Source: an uncultured Bacillota bacterium (GTDB lineage: Bacteria; Bacillota_I; Bacilli_A; RFN20; CAG-288). Taken from it: a DNA stretch of 64,000 nt. A program made the position numbers and the translations under genes. Of the stretch, positions 23,849 to 31,921 are shown in pieces. Under the pieces are notes generated by a model. That model saw only the letters and a list, made by a program, of their open reading frames with translations, made no database searches and was not told the origin of the DNA. The stretch covers positions 255,104 through 319,103 of the forward strand of contig CASESG010000001.1 of the NCBI GenBank assembly GCA_949290645.1, read 5' to 3'. The first letter of the stretch is position 1. Each line of letters starts with the position of its first letter.

Positions 23849-24919
23849 CTAGATGGCGACCTGGAGGATGAGCCCCAGGAGATAGATGGTCAGGGAGAAG
23901 AGGAAGAAAAGGGCCATCAACGTGGACAGGGTGAGGAGAAAGGAGCGCAATAGGCGATAGGTCTTCCTCTTCTTGAACTCCTCCGAGAGAAGGACCGAGC
24001 GGAAGTCGACATAGGCATCCTTGAGGCGGGAGAAGTCCTTGATGTCTCCCTTGAGCTCGATGCGGTTGTTGATAGCTCCTAGGAGATAGTCATAGAGGTT
24101 CTCCTTGGTCTCCCGGATGCTCTCGAAGACGCTTTCGGAAGAGCGGGAGAGGAAGCGGACGGCATATTCATAGGGTTCCCGGACACGGGCGTGATAGCTG
24201 TGGAAGAGGACGAAGGCGAGGTCGTAGAGAAGAAGGAGGATCGGATAGCCATAGGCGACGTAGGACATCACTCTCGTCCAGGTGGGATGAGTGACATAGG
24301 AGAAGAAGATCTCGAACGGGACGCTGAAAAGGACGAGGAAGAAGACCTGGGCCAGGATGAAGAAGACGATTTCCATGACCTTCAGGAAGGCCCTCAGGGA
24401 GGAGGCCTTGTTGATGGAGCGGTTCTTCTCGATGGCTTTGAGGCTGTCTTCCACGATGCGTTCCATGTCCCTCAAGTCCTCGTCTAGCTTCCTTTCGATG
24501 CTCTCCTTCTTGACGGGCGTGGGAATGGTCTCGTCGAGGATGATCTCGTTGACGGACATCTCCTTGCCCTCGACGTCCACAATCAGTTCCCCGATCGTGT
24601 CCAAGGGACAATCGCCTTCGGGATCGACGGCGAAGGGATTGATGTAGTACTCCGGGAAGGAATGGAGGGCGAGGTAGTCCAAGGTTGTCTCCAGGACGAA
24701 GGACTGATAGAGGGATTTGGGGTCGATCGAAAGCTTCTCGAAAGAGCGGCAGACTTCCTTGGCTCTTCCGGAGAAGTGCTTCTTCGCTTCCTGGACGTTC
24801 TCCTTCAGAATCTGGTAGGTCGGGCTTTTGAGCAGTCTCTCCCTCTCGTCCTTGAGCTCGGGAGTGACGTTCCATCCGACCATCTCCGATAGGAGGAAGA
24901 ACTTCATGCGCGCATCCAT
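23849..24919 (-). CDS. Membrane protein of unknown function
   Basis: I recognise no family. The 356-residue protein has a soluble N-terminal part (about 1-165) with charged helices, two hydrophobic helices at about 175-200 (VMEIVFFILAQVFFLVLFSV) and 215-240 (VMSYVAYGYPILLLLYDLAF), a second soluble part of about 75 residues, and one or two C-terminal helices (FLLTLSTLMALFFLFSLTIY). The N-terminal segment KESIERKLDEDLRDMERIVE looks like a coiled coil. It begins 3 bases after the stop of the small membrane protein upstream and ends 8 bases before the last gene, so all are probably one operon. A multi-subunit membrane complex is plausible but only inferred. Confidence 0.78.
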   Translation of the reverse strand: MDARMKFFLLSEMVGWNVTPELKDERERLLKSPTYQILKENVQEAKKHFSGRAKEVCRSFEKLSIDPKSLYQSFVLETTLDYLALHSFPEYYINPFAVDPEGDCPLDTIGELIVDVEGKEMSVNEIILDETIPTPVKKESIERKLDEDLRDMERIVEDSLKAIEKNRSINKASSLRAFLKVMEIVFFILAQVFFLVLFSVPFEIFFSYVTHPTWTRVMSYVAYGYPILLLLYDLAFVLFHSYHARVREPYEYAVRFLSRSSESVFESIRETKENLYDYLLGAINNRIELKGDIKDFSRLKDAYVDFRSVLLSEEFKKRKTYRLLRSFLLTLSTLMALFFLFSLTIYLLGLILQVAI

Positions 24920-24922
24920 GTC

Positions 24923-25432
24923 CTAGGCCTCCAAGGGATAGAAGAACTGGAAGAGCGAGGAAAAGATTCCGTCCGGAAAGGGAAGGAGGATCCGGATGTT
25001 GAGGAAGAAGAGGACAAGGGGGACGAAGGTGAAGAGAAGGAACAGGATCGAGTATCCGACATGGCGCAGGACCTTTCCCGACCAGTGGATGGTCATGTTC
25101 TGGCCCAAGAAGAGCAGCTTTTGGAGAGCATAGGAGAGAAGGTAGAGCAAGAAGTAGAGGAGCAGGAGAAAGAAAGCGGAGGCGATCCGGCACTGCTCAA
25201 GGAAGGTCTGCTCGCTGCTGAGAAGAAAGAAAAAGAGTTGCAGAAAAGGCTGTCCCAAAAGGACAACAATCTGAACATCCGGAAAGAAGATGTCCACAAA
25301 AGAGATCAACAGGGCCGCCATTCCACCCAAAAGGGAGGAGCGGACGTAGACCTTTAGGCGATGGCTGGGAAGGAAGATCGAAGAAAGCAGGAAGAGCGGG
25401 GCGATGAGAAGAAAGAGGAGGGAGAGAGTCAT
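24923..25432 (-). CDS. Small polytopic membrane protein of unknown function
   Basis: Not recognised. In 169 residues about five hydrophobic segments are seen: residues 2-22, 35-50, 55-72, 84-105 and 125-150. The sequence is leucine- and phenylalanine-rich and has few charged residues, with no known motif. It overlaps the end of rluC by 4 bases and is followed 3 bases later by the larger membrane protein, so it is coupled to both. Confidence 0.75.
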   Translation of the reverse strand: MTLSLLFLLIAPLFLLSSIFLPSHRLKVYVRSSLLGGMAALLISFVDIFFPDVQIVVLLGQPFLQLFFFLLSSEQTFLEQCRIASAFFLLLLYFLLYLLSYALQKLLFLGQNMTIHWSGKVLRHVGYSILFLLFTFVPLVLFFLNIRILLPFPDGIFSSLFQFFYPLEA

Positions 25433-26409
25433 CCATTGATCCTCTTGAGGGAATCGATGATGTTCTTCTCCTTCTCCGGAAGTGGAGAGACAAACTCCTT
25501 TCCCTGGAGATAGGACAAGGGGCCAGCGACAGTCTCCTTGAAGCGGAAATAGGAGGCGTGGAGGAATTGGTTTCGATAGGAATACATCCTCTTGAAGAAG
25601 TCGTTGACCTCGAAGTCTCCGTATTTGGCATCCCCGACGATGGGGTTTCCGATGGCGGCGAAGTGAACCCGCAGCTGATGGGTCCTCCCGGTGAGAAGCT
25701 CCGCCTCGACTAGGGAATAGCCGGCGTTGTAGGCCTTCAGCCGATGATAGACAGTATGGGCTTCCTTTCCACCGGCCTTGATCGTGGCGACATGGACCTT
25801 GTGCGTCTTGGAATCCTTCAGAAGCGGGAAGTCGATCTGTCCGTCCCTCTTGATCCGTCCGCAGACAAGGAGGGTGTATTTCTTCTCGATGTCCTTCCTC
25901 TCCCGGAAGAGGCGGATCAGCTCGTTGAGGGCCAGGAGATTCTTTCCGAAGAGGACGATTCCGCTCGTGTTGCGGTCCAGGCGATGAGCCGGGGAGGGGA
26001 CAAAGCCCGTCGGATCGTTGATGTCGAACTCACCCTTGGCGCTGAGGTAGTTGAGAACCATGTTCTGGAGGGTGATGTCCTTCTCTCCTTCCTCGGAATG
26101 GACAAGGAGGCCTTTCTTCTTGTCGATGACCAGGATGTTCTCGTCCTCGTAGAGGATCGTGAAATCGGGCTTGACTGGGCGCAGGACCTGTTCCTTCCGG
26201 AACTTCTCCAGAAGGTCTTCCTTGAGGTAGACGTCGACTTCGTCTCCCTCGCTTAGAAGGTAGTCGATGGCAACCCTCTTTCCGTTGACCTTGACGTCCT
26301 TCTGACGGAACATCTTGTACAGGAAAGAGACCGGGGCGTCCTTCAGGGCGCGCTTGAGGAATTTGTCGATGCGCTGATGGGCATCCGTGTCTTTGATCGT
26401 GAATTTCAT
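25429..26409 (-). CDS. rluC: RluA family 23S rRNA pseudouridine synthase (RluC-like)
   Basis: Converts uridines of large-subunit rRNA to pseudouridine. The 326 residues comprise an N-terminal S4 RNA-binding domain (about 10-75, with HQRIDKFLKRAL and DVKVNGKRV), then the catalytic core with HRLDRNTSG (about 145-153; the Asp is the nucleophile), KKYTLLVCG, and GRTHQLRVHFA. The S4 domain plus motif order favours RluC/RluD over RluA. No ribosome site precedes ATG 26409; instead an extended -10 TGCTATAAT ends 7 bases upstream, suggesting a leaderless mRNA. It heads the four-gene operon down to 23103. Confidence 0.92.
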   Translation of the reverse strand: MKFTIKDTDAHQRIDKFLKRALKDAPVSFLYKMFRQKDVKVNGKRVAIDYLLSEGDEVDVYLKEDLLEKFRKEQVLRPVKPDFTILYEDENILVIDKKKGLLVHSEEGEKDITLQNMVLNYLSAKGEFDINDPTGFVPSPAHRLDRNTSGIVLFGKNLLALNELIRLFRERKDIEKKYTLLVCGRIKRDGQIDFPLLKDSKTHKVHVATIKAGGKEAHTVYHRLKAYNAGYSLVEAELLTGRTHQLRVHFAAIGNPIVGDAKYGDFEVNDFFKRMYSYRNQFLHASYFRFKETVAGPLSYLQGKEFVSPLPEKEKNIIDSLKRING

Positions 26410-26416
26410 ACTTTAG

Positions 26417-26425
26417 ATTATAGCA
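26417..26425 (-). promoter_or_regulatory. Extended -10 promoter of rluC
   Basis: Minus strand TGC followed by a perfect TATAAT (26422-26417). The expected transcript start falls on or one base from the ATG. I see no good -35, which an extended -10 can replace. Confidence 0.55.
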
Positions 26426-26453
26426 TCTCGCCTTTTCCCATTTCCGAAAAACC

Positions 26454-26481
26454 TTGACAAGAACGGCCCAAGCCTTAAAAT
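26454..26481 (+). promoter_or_regulatory. Promoter of tRNA-Ser
   Basis: TTGACA, 16 bases and TAAAAT, 32 bases before the tRNA. Confidence 0.7.
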
Positions 26482-26513
26482 AATGTATGCTGCATTTGTG
26501 GCAACCATCCACT

Positions 26514-26604
26514 GGAGCGATACCCAAGAGGCTGAAGGGGTGGGCTTGGAAAGCTCATAGACAGGTAAAACTGTGCGAGAGTTCAAATCTCTCTCGCTCC
26601 GCCA
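26514..26604 (+). tRNA. tRNA-Ser(GGA)
   Basis: GGAGCGA pairs with TCGCTCC; G discriminator and encoded CCA. The anticodon loop TTGGAAA gives GGA, reading UCC/UCU. A long variable arm is present (TAGACAGGTAAAACTGTGC), as expected for a class II tRNA. Length 91 including CCA. Confidence 0.95.
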
Positions 26605-26618
26605 TTCTCGATTCGCGC

Positions 26619-26652
26619 GAACTCTGTGCCCTTGTGCGCAGGGTTCTTTTTT
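26619..26652 (+). terminator. Terminator of tRNA-Ser
   Basis: GAACTCTGTGC, a short loop and GCGCAGGGTTC form the stem, followed by TTTTTT. Confidence 0.8.
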
Positions 26653-26653
26653 G

Positions 26654-27691
26654 TTTCATTGGTGTCAATATTTTTGTAGATTGGGATTTAATCCAAGCGA
26701 TTATTATCTTCAAAGCATTGTTGATCTTGTGAAAATTGAGAAAGACAACAATAAAGTTATTTTTCCCAGAGATGTTGATTTAGTTACTGGGGGATTTCCT
26801 TGTCAGGATTTTTCTCTTGCCGGAAAAAGATTGGGCTTTAATTCTTCCGTTGGCCATGATGGAAAAACGAGAGATTTTGGTGAACCAACGATTGAAAGCA
26901 GAGGATCGTTGTATATTTGGATGAGGGAAGTGATTTCTATTGTCAAGCCAAAGCTTTTTATAGCCGAAAATGTTAAAGGGTTGACCAATCTTAAGGATGC
27001 AAAAGAAATCATTGAACAAGATTTTTCTTCCATCGATAATTCTGGATATTTGGTTATCCCTGCCAGAGTAATCTTAGCTTCAAATTATGGCGTCCCTCAG
27101 CATCGAGAACGTGTGATATTCTTTGGATTTAATAAAAGCTACCTGAAACCAGAAGCACTAAAGAATCTTTCTGCTGATAATATTTCTTCAGAATACGACC
27201 CTTATCCGCCTATTACACATTCACTAAATTCTTCTAACAACCTTCTACCGTTTGTACCAACAGCCAAATATCTAAATGATTTACCTGAGCCCCAGGACTC
27301 TAAGGACATAGACCAACAACATTATTCAAAGGCTCGGTTTCAATCTAACAGAAGCCAAGGACAAACGGAAGTCGATTTATCATCTGTTGGGCCAACGATT
27401 CGTTCTGAGCACCACGGAAACATTGAATTTAGACGTCTAAGTTCTGCCCATGGAGGGAAACATTATGATGAGCTAAAAAAGGGACTCATAGAACGACGAT
27501 TAACAATCAGGGAATGTGCTAGAATTCAAACATTTCCAGATGATTATCATTTTATTTCGAAAGAGTTGTCTTTTGGTAAAAACGTTACTGAATCGGATGC
27601 ATATAAGCTTATTGGAAATGCAGTACCGCCCTTGCTTGCATTTCATATTGCAATGAATATTCAAGAAAAGTGGAACAAATATTTTGGATAA
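26654..27691 (+). pseudogene. DNA (cytosine-5-)-methyltransferase, 5'-truncated
   Basis: Remnant of a C5-cytosine DNA methyltransferase. The reading frame retains motif IV GGFPCQDFSLAGKR (catalytic Cys), motif VI ENVKG, motif VIII PQHRERVIFFGF, a target-recognition region, motif IX TIRECARIQTFPDDY and motif X GNAVPPLLAFHIAMNI up to a normal stop. Motif I (the FxGxG SAM-binding loop) and the start are absent; homology begins immediately after the terminator of tRNA-Ser. Any start in frame upstream would lie within the tRNA. The DNA is far more AT-rich than its surroundings and uses A/T-ending codons, so it was probably acquired and then cut by a deletion. No restriction enzyme gene is left. 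A frame of about 345 codons survives. Confidence 0.85.
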
Positions 27692-27773
27692 TAACGCCCA
27701 GATAGAAACACGGGTTTTGAGTTGATGCTACGAATACTTTTTTGATCCACTGTCGAATACTAGTTTGCGGAGT

Positions 27774-27779
27774 TATAAT
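27774..27779 (+). promoter_or_regulatory. -10 box of the serine dehydratase gene
   Basis: Perfect TATAAT ending 6 bases before ATG 27786. The transcript would begin at the ATG itself. No clear -35 is visible. Confidence 0.45.
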
Positions 27780-27785
27780 GTCACC

Positions 27786-29000
27786 ATGAAATCTCTCAGA
27801 GAGCTTCTGCTTCTCGGCCCAGGACCTTCATCCAGTCACACGATTGCTCCTTATCGCATCGCCAAGGACTTTCTTTTCCGTCATGAAAGAGAAGGTCTTT
27901 CGGATATCGTTGTCGTTTTGAGAGGCTCCCTTTCCCTGACGGGGAAGGGACATCGGACAGATCAAGTCCTGAAAAATGCCTTCCAAGACTATTCGATCGA
28001 GGTGGTCTTCGACCAAGGGACAGAGCATCTCAAGCATCCCAACACGCTTGTTTTGAAGGCGAAGACGAAAAGCGGGAAGGAATTGGAGGAGACCTACTAT
28101 TCCCTCGGAGGGGGTGCCTTCCGACGGGTCGGGGACAGGAAGAAGACGAAGGATTGCTATCCCTTCTCGACCTTTGACGGGATGAAGGAATACATGAGGA
28201 AGGAGAATATCGAAGACCCAACTATTGTCATCGAGCGCTTCGAAGGGAAGGGAATCTGGGATTTCTCCAAGAATCTGCTCAAGCATTCCTTCGCCACCAT
28301 CGAGAGGGGACTCCAGGATTCTTCTCTCCTTCCGGGGCCGCTCAAGGTCCAACCGGTCAGCGCCAAGATCTTCAAGCAAGCACAAAAGTTTCCCGAGGAA
28401 GGGGAAAGGCTGCTTCTCCTGCTCTCTTCCTACGCCTATGCGACAAGCGAGGAAAACGCCCGTGGAAGGGAGGTTGTCACCGCCCCGACCTGTGGTTCCA
28501 GCGGTGTCGTCCCGGCCCTTCTCTATTACGGGATGCAGAGAGAAAAGAGAGACATCGACTCTCTGTCCAAGGCCTATCTCGTCGGTGCGATGATGGCGAA
28601 CTTCATCAAGGAGAACGCATCTCTGTCGGGAGCCGTCCTAGGCTGTCAGGCAGAAATCGGTTCAGCCTGTTCCTTTGCCGCAGCCAGCTATTCCTCCTTG
28701 ATGGGGCTTTGTCTTCACCAGATCGAATATGCCAGCGAAGTCGCCATGGAGCATTTCCTTGGCTTGACCTGCGATCCGGTAGATGGCTATGTCCAGGTCC
28801 CCTGCATCGAGAGAAATGCGATGGCCGCCGTCCACGCCTATACGTCCTATCTCTTTGCCAAGGACATCGCACCCTGCCGAAGCAATCTCGTCAGCTTCGA
28901 CAACGTCGTCCGTGCGATGAAACTGACGGGAAAGGAACTGCCCTCGAGTCTGAAGGAGACGTCCTTGGGTGGCCTTGCCAAGGTGATTCACATCTGCTGA
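27786..29000 (+). CDS. sdaA: L-serine ammonia-lyase (single-chain, iron-sulfur)
   Basis: Deaminates L-serine to pyruvate and ammonia using a [4Fe-4S] cluster. The 404 residues fuse the beta domain (LLLGPGPSSSHTIAPYRIA at about 8-26) to the alpha domain with TAPTCGSSGVVPALLYY (about 235), GCQAEIGSACSFAAA (about 285) and GLTCDPVDGYVQVPCIERNA as segments near 320-340, the latter containing the conserved cysteines. Bacillus splits this enzyme into SdaAA and SdaAB, so a fused form is notable but common elsewhere. GGAG lies 13 bases upstream, too far for an efficient site; a TATAAT 6 bases before the ATG suggests a leaderless mRNA. A bidirectional terminator follows. Confidence 0.92.
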   Translation: MKSLRELLLLGPGPSSSHTIAPYRIAKDFLFRHEREGLSDIVVVLRGSLSLTGKGHRTDQVLKNAFQDYSIEVVFDQGTEHLKHPNTLVLKAKTKSGKELEETYYSLGGGAFRRVGDRKKTKDCYPFSTFDGMKEYMRKENIEDPTIVIERFEGKGIWDFSKNLLKHSFATIERGLQDSSLLPGPLKVQPVSAKIFKQAQKFPEEGERLLLLLSSYAYATSEENARGREVVTAPTCGSSGVVPALLYYGMQREKRDIDSLSKAYLVGAMMANFIKENASLSGAVLGCQAEIGSACSFAAASYSSLMGLCLHQIEYASEVAMEHFLGLTCDPVDGYVQVPCIERNAMAAVHAYTSYLFAKDIAPCRSNLVSFDNVVRAMKLTGKELPSSLKETSLGGLAKVIHIC

Positions 29001-29055
29001 GAAATCCTGTTTAGTTCGGTTTTGCTCATTCTCTCTTGCTCTCAAACAAAGAAAA

Positions 29056-29080
29056 TGCCCGATTTATCGGGCAGTGTTTT
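29056..29080. terminator. Bidirectional terminator of sdaA and tRNA-Leu
   Basis: TGCCCGA and TCGGGCA around a TTTA loop, with GTGTTTT on the plus side and TTTTC on the minus side. Confidence 0.8.
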
Positions 29081-29084
29081 CAAG

Positions 29085-29167
29085 TGGTGGGGCCGGGGGA
29101 ACTCGAATCCCCACGATTGCTCACTAGAACCTGAATCTAGCGCGTCTACCATTTCCGCCACGGCCCC
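29085..29167 (-). tRNA. tRNA-Leu(CAG)
   Basis: Minus strand: GGGGCCG pairs with CGGCCCC, then A and an encoded CCA. The anticodon stem CTAGA/TCTAG holds the loop TTCAGGT, anticodon CAG, reading CUG. A class II variable arm is present. Confidence 0.95.
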
Positions 29168-29178
29168 AGCAGATGAAT

Positions 29179-29207
29179 ACTATAACCGATTCGGGACTCG
29201 AGTTCAA
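29179..29207 (-). promoter_or_regulatory. Promoter of tRNA-Leu(CAG)
   Basis: Minus strand TTGAAC (29207-29202), 17 bases, TATAGT (29184-29179). The -35 overlaps the stop of the upstream secreted-protein gene. Confidence 0.65.
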
Positions 29208-31039
29208 TGTTTTCCTGTGAAAAAGGTGACGATCTTGTTCCAGAGGTCGATCCAGAACTGACAGAAGCGTGCCCAGAAGGTGAGCTTTTCGATTGAGCTG
29301 TCGCTGAGCTTCTCCTTGGCGACGACCTCGATGGTGAGGTGGACGTACTTCTCCTCCCCGTCCTCCGAGACCAGGCGCAAAGTGACCTGATGCCTTCCCA
29401 GAGACAGGTTGTTGTCGATCTCTTCTCCTTGGATGACTTCCGCGACGGGATAGTTCTTGTTTTCGATCACTCCTTGCCGGATCAGGGAATGGAGAATCTC
29501 CTCCAGAGGTGGGATTTCCCCTTGGATGACCTGGAGGAAGGATTCCTTGACGTAGAAGGCCGGGCCCTCGCTGTCCTGGACGATGACGGTGATGCTCTTA
29601 CGGGCGACGTTTCCGGAAGAGTCTTCGGCCTTGACGCTGAAGAGATAGCTTCCGATGGTCTGCTCGTTTCCGATGTATTCGTCCTCTTCGACAAGGAGGT
29701 CGCATTCGCCATCGATCTCGTCATTGGCCACAAACAGGGAGAGCAGCTTCTCGCGGCTGTATTTCGTCCCTTGAGGCAGGATCACCTCGTTGGCCTCGCA
29801 TTCGATGACGGGTGGGATATCGTCAAAGAGCTCCAGGGTGAATGGATACTTGCTCTCGTTTCCGTTTTCGTCCTTGGCGCAGAGCGCGGCGGAGAAGGTT
29901 CCGATCTCGAACTCAGGGATTGGTTGACCGTTCTCCTGTTCGATGCGTACATCGAGGTCTTCGCTGAGATTGTCACTAATCAGGAAGTACTCGCCATAAA
30001 ACTCTTTGGACTGGAAATCGGTCGCATAAGAAGTTCTTATGACCTCACTGTTCAAGGAAGTGATGCTCGGGGCCCTCTTGTCGACGACGGTGATGTCCAG
30101 GGTGATGATCGACTTGTTCCCATAGTCGTCCGTCGCTGTCAGGTAGACCTTGTATTTCCTTCCGACTGGGGCCGTCCTTCCTTCGGAGAAGTAGTTCTGG
30201 GGATCCTCGATTGTCGGATGGCAGTCCTCCATGTTCTTGTCCCGAGCGAGGAAGGAGTTGATGAGATAATCCTTGGAGAAGACCGTTCCGTATTGGCTCT
30301 CCATCTGATAGACGGGGTTGCTCCCGACGTTCTTGACATAGTCCCCTTGGCAGGAAGGGCCGGAATAGATCGCATCGGCAATCACTCCGGGATCGGAATA
30401 TTCGGTGTAGAGGGAGACGTTAACGATTTTGGACGGAACATCGGAATAGTAGAGGCGGAACCTCTTCAGCTTCCATTCGGTCTTGTAGTTGAAGGTGATC
30501 GTGAAGGCATGGTACTTGGGGAAGTAGATGACAACCGTATCCATGTTCTTTCCTCTTTCGGGAGCGGTGTAGGTGTCCACGTTGCTGGCATTCTTGAAGA
30601 AGTGCTCCAGACGAGTGGTCTTCGTCGTGGAGCGGACATCGTCGATCAAAGGCCCGTCTGGAGTCTCCATCTCCATCACGAATCCCAGACGGCTGAGATA
30701 GTTCGCATCGGCAAATTCCCGGATCCCATCCTCGAAGCGAAGCAGCATCATGTAGCGCTGGCTGCTGCTCATGGACATCGGTGGAACTTCTTTTCCATAG
30801 GGATCACCGGCCGTCCCTCCGACTTCCAGGATTCCCAGATCCGGGTGGTTGCCATAGAAACCTGGCGGAAGCAAATTCCGGGTGGAGGGGATAAAGGAAT
30901 TGAGGTTTCCAGTCTCACAGACTCCATAGCTTGCCTGCTTGATGGTCGGCTCTTCCACGACTTTCGTCTCTTCTTTGGGAATCTCTCCGAGCGTCAGGAC
31001 GGAAAGCATTCCGAGGACAAGGCACTTTTTCTTTTTCAT
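29204..31039 (-). CDS. Secreted protein with repeated Ig/HYR-like domains
   Basis: Extracellular protein of 611 residues, function unknown. An N-terminal signal-like segment (KKKKCLVLGMLSVLTLG) is followed by a unique region of about 270 residues. Then three or four Ig-like repeats occur, each ending in a pattern like TATDDYGNKSIITLDITVVD, CAKDENGNESKYPFTLELFD, KAEDSSGNVARKSITVIVQD, and finally TLRLVSEDGEEKYVHLTIEV. The C-terminus ends in an aromatic amphipathic stretch (FWARFCQFWIDLWNKIVTFF) rather than an LPXTG or clear TM anchor. GGGAG lies 6 bases before the start. Such proteins often bind host glycans or proteins, but nothing here identifies a ligand. Confidence 0.8.
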   Translation of the reverse strand: MKKKKCLVLGMLSVLTLGEIPKEETKVVEEPTIKQASYGVCETGNLNSFIPSTRNLLPPGFYGNHPDLGILEVGGTAGDPYGKEVPPMSMSSSQRYMMLLRFEDGIREFADANYLSRLGFVMEMETPDGPLIDDVRSTTKTTRLEHFFKNASNVDTYTAPERGKNMDTVVIYFPKYHAFTITFNYKTEWKLKRFRLYYSDVPSKIVNVSLYTEYSDPGVIADAIYSGPSCQGDYVKNVGSNPVYQMESQYGTVFSKDYLINSFLARDKNMEDCHPTIEDPQNYFSEGRTAPVGRKYKVYLTATDDYGNKSIITLDITVVDKRAPSITSLNSEVIRTSYATDFQSKEFYGEYFLISDNLSEDLDVRIEQENGQPIPEFEIGTFSAALCAKDENGNESKYPFTLELFDDIPPVIECEANEVILPQGTKYSREKLLSLFVANDEIDGECDLLVEEDEYIGNEQTIGSYLFSVKAEDSSGNVARKSITVIVQDSEGPAFYVKESFLQVIQGEIPPLEEILHSLIRQGVIENKNYPVAEVIQGEEIDNNLSLGRHQVTLRLVSEDGEEKYVHLTIEVVAKEKLSDSSIEKLTFWARFCQFWIDLWNKIVTFFTGKH

Positions 31040-31111
31040 GTTTCTCTCCCTTCACTACTATTGTCTGCGAGAAGCACTTTTTTTCATTTGTTTCTCCGAC
31101 AGCGGAATTTC

Positions 31112-31140
31112 AAGACATGTCCTCTTCGTTGTGCTATAAT
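31112..31140 (+). promoter_or_regulatory. Promoter of the tRNA-Arg/Leu cluster
   Basis: AAGACA, 17 bases, then TGC and a perfect TATAAT (extended -10), 9 bases before the first tRNA. Confidence 0.7.
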
Positions 31141-31149
31141 CCCTCTGCT

Positions 31150-31227
31150 GCTCCCATAGCTCAGTCTGGATAGAGCGACCGCCTCCTAAGCGGTAGGCCG
31201 CAAGTTCAAATCTTGCTGGGAGCGCCA
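31150..31227 (+). tRNA. tRNA-Arg(CCT)
   Basis: GCTCCCA pairs with TGGGAGC; G discriminator and encoded CCA. Anticodon stem ACCGC/GCGGT with loop CTCCTAA gives CCT, reading AGG. Confidence 0.95.
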
Positions 31228-31230
31228 TGT

Positions 31231-31309
31231 GCGCCCGTAGCTCAGCCCGGATTAGAGCACAGGCCTCCGAAGCCTGGGGCCAAGGGTTCGAATCCCTTCG
31301 GGCGCACCA
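31231..31309 (+). tRNA. tRNA-Arg(CCG)
   Basis: GCGCCCG pairs with CGGGCGC; A discriminator and encoded CCA. Anticodon stem CAGGC/GCCTG with loop CTCCGAA gives CCG, reading CGG. It follows tRNA-Arg(CCT) by 3 bases. Confidence 0.95.
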
Positions 31310-31324
31310 CTTTCCCAGAGAACC

Positions 31325-31615
31325 ATGATCAAGAGATTCCTTCGATGGATTGCGGGAATGTCCCGCCGTGCCAGCGTCATCTATTCCATCGTCCTGACAT
31401 TGATCTTTTTGCTTGGAATCAGCCTGTTCCTGGCCGGGATTCTCTACATCCTTCCGGATGTCACACCTCCGGATTTCGCCATCCCTTGCCTTGCCGTCGG
31501 AAGCCTTGTCATCGCCCTTGTCCTCTCCTCGGTCGCAATCACGGCCATGGCCTCCAACTTCGCTTCCAAGGACGAGGAAGGAACGGAGGGCTCCAAAGAA
31601 GATCCTTCTCGTTGA
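31325..31615 (+). CDS. Small two-helix membrane protein of unknown function
   Basis: Not recognised. A 96-residue protein with a basic N-terminus (IKRFLRWIAGMSRRAS), two hydrophobic helices (about 18-42 and 52-76) and an acidic, probably cytoplasmic tail (SKDEEGTEGSKEDPS). The ribosome site is weak. The gene sits between tRNA-Arg and tRNA-Leu, and its TGA (31613-31615) shares two bases with the first two of tRNA-Leu, so tRNA processing would cut the message at its stop. Base composition is that of the core genome, which supports a real gene. Confidence 0.6.
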   Translation: MIKRFLRWIAGMSRRASVIYSIVLTLIFLLGISLFLAGILYILPDVTPPDFAIPCLAVGSLVIALVLSSVAITAMASNFASKDEEGTEGSKEDPSR

Positions 31616-31697
31616 CGCTGTGGTGGAATTGGTAGACACGCAGGACTTAGAATCCTGTGGCTCGTCCGTGAGAGTTCAAGTCTCTCCAGCGTCACCA
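31614..31697 (+). tRNA. tRNA-Leu(TAG)
   Basis: GACGCTG pairs with CAGCGTC; A discriminator and encoded CCA. Anticodon stem CAGGA/TCCTG with loop CTTAGAA gives TAG, reading CUA and probably other CUN codons. A class II variable arm (TGGCTCGTCCGTGA) is present. Confidence 0.95.
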
Positions 31698-31921
31698 CTT
31701 GGTTTCTCTGCGACGGGGAGTTCAGGCAAGGCCATTTCCAAAAAACAGGCCATGAAGATTCAAGCGATTTTATTCAAGAAGGATTGGATAGGACCTCCCC
31801 ATCGCTTTCGAAGCAAACATGTCGTTAGAAAACACGTGAAAATAGAGGCAGTTCATTTTCCATCCTTGATTTCGTGCATCACACTCTATTTTTATGGGCT
31901 TCGACGAGAAAAAGACAGAGC
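31698..31921. other. Gene-free stretch after tRNA-Leu(TAG)
   Basis: About 220 bases, becoming AT-rich to the right. No convincing terminator or gene is visible. Confidence 0.45.

Noticed and set aside
26500-27780. A complete integrated element with attachment sites
   Set aside because: No integrase, and no direct repeat of the tRNA-Ser 3' end was found downstream.
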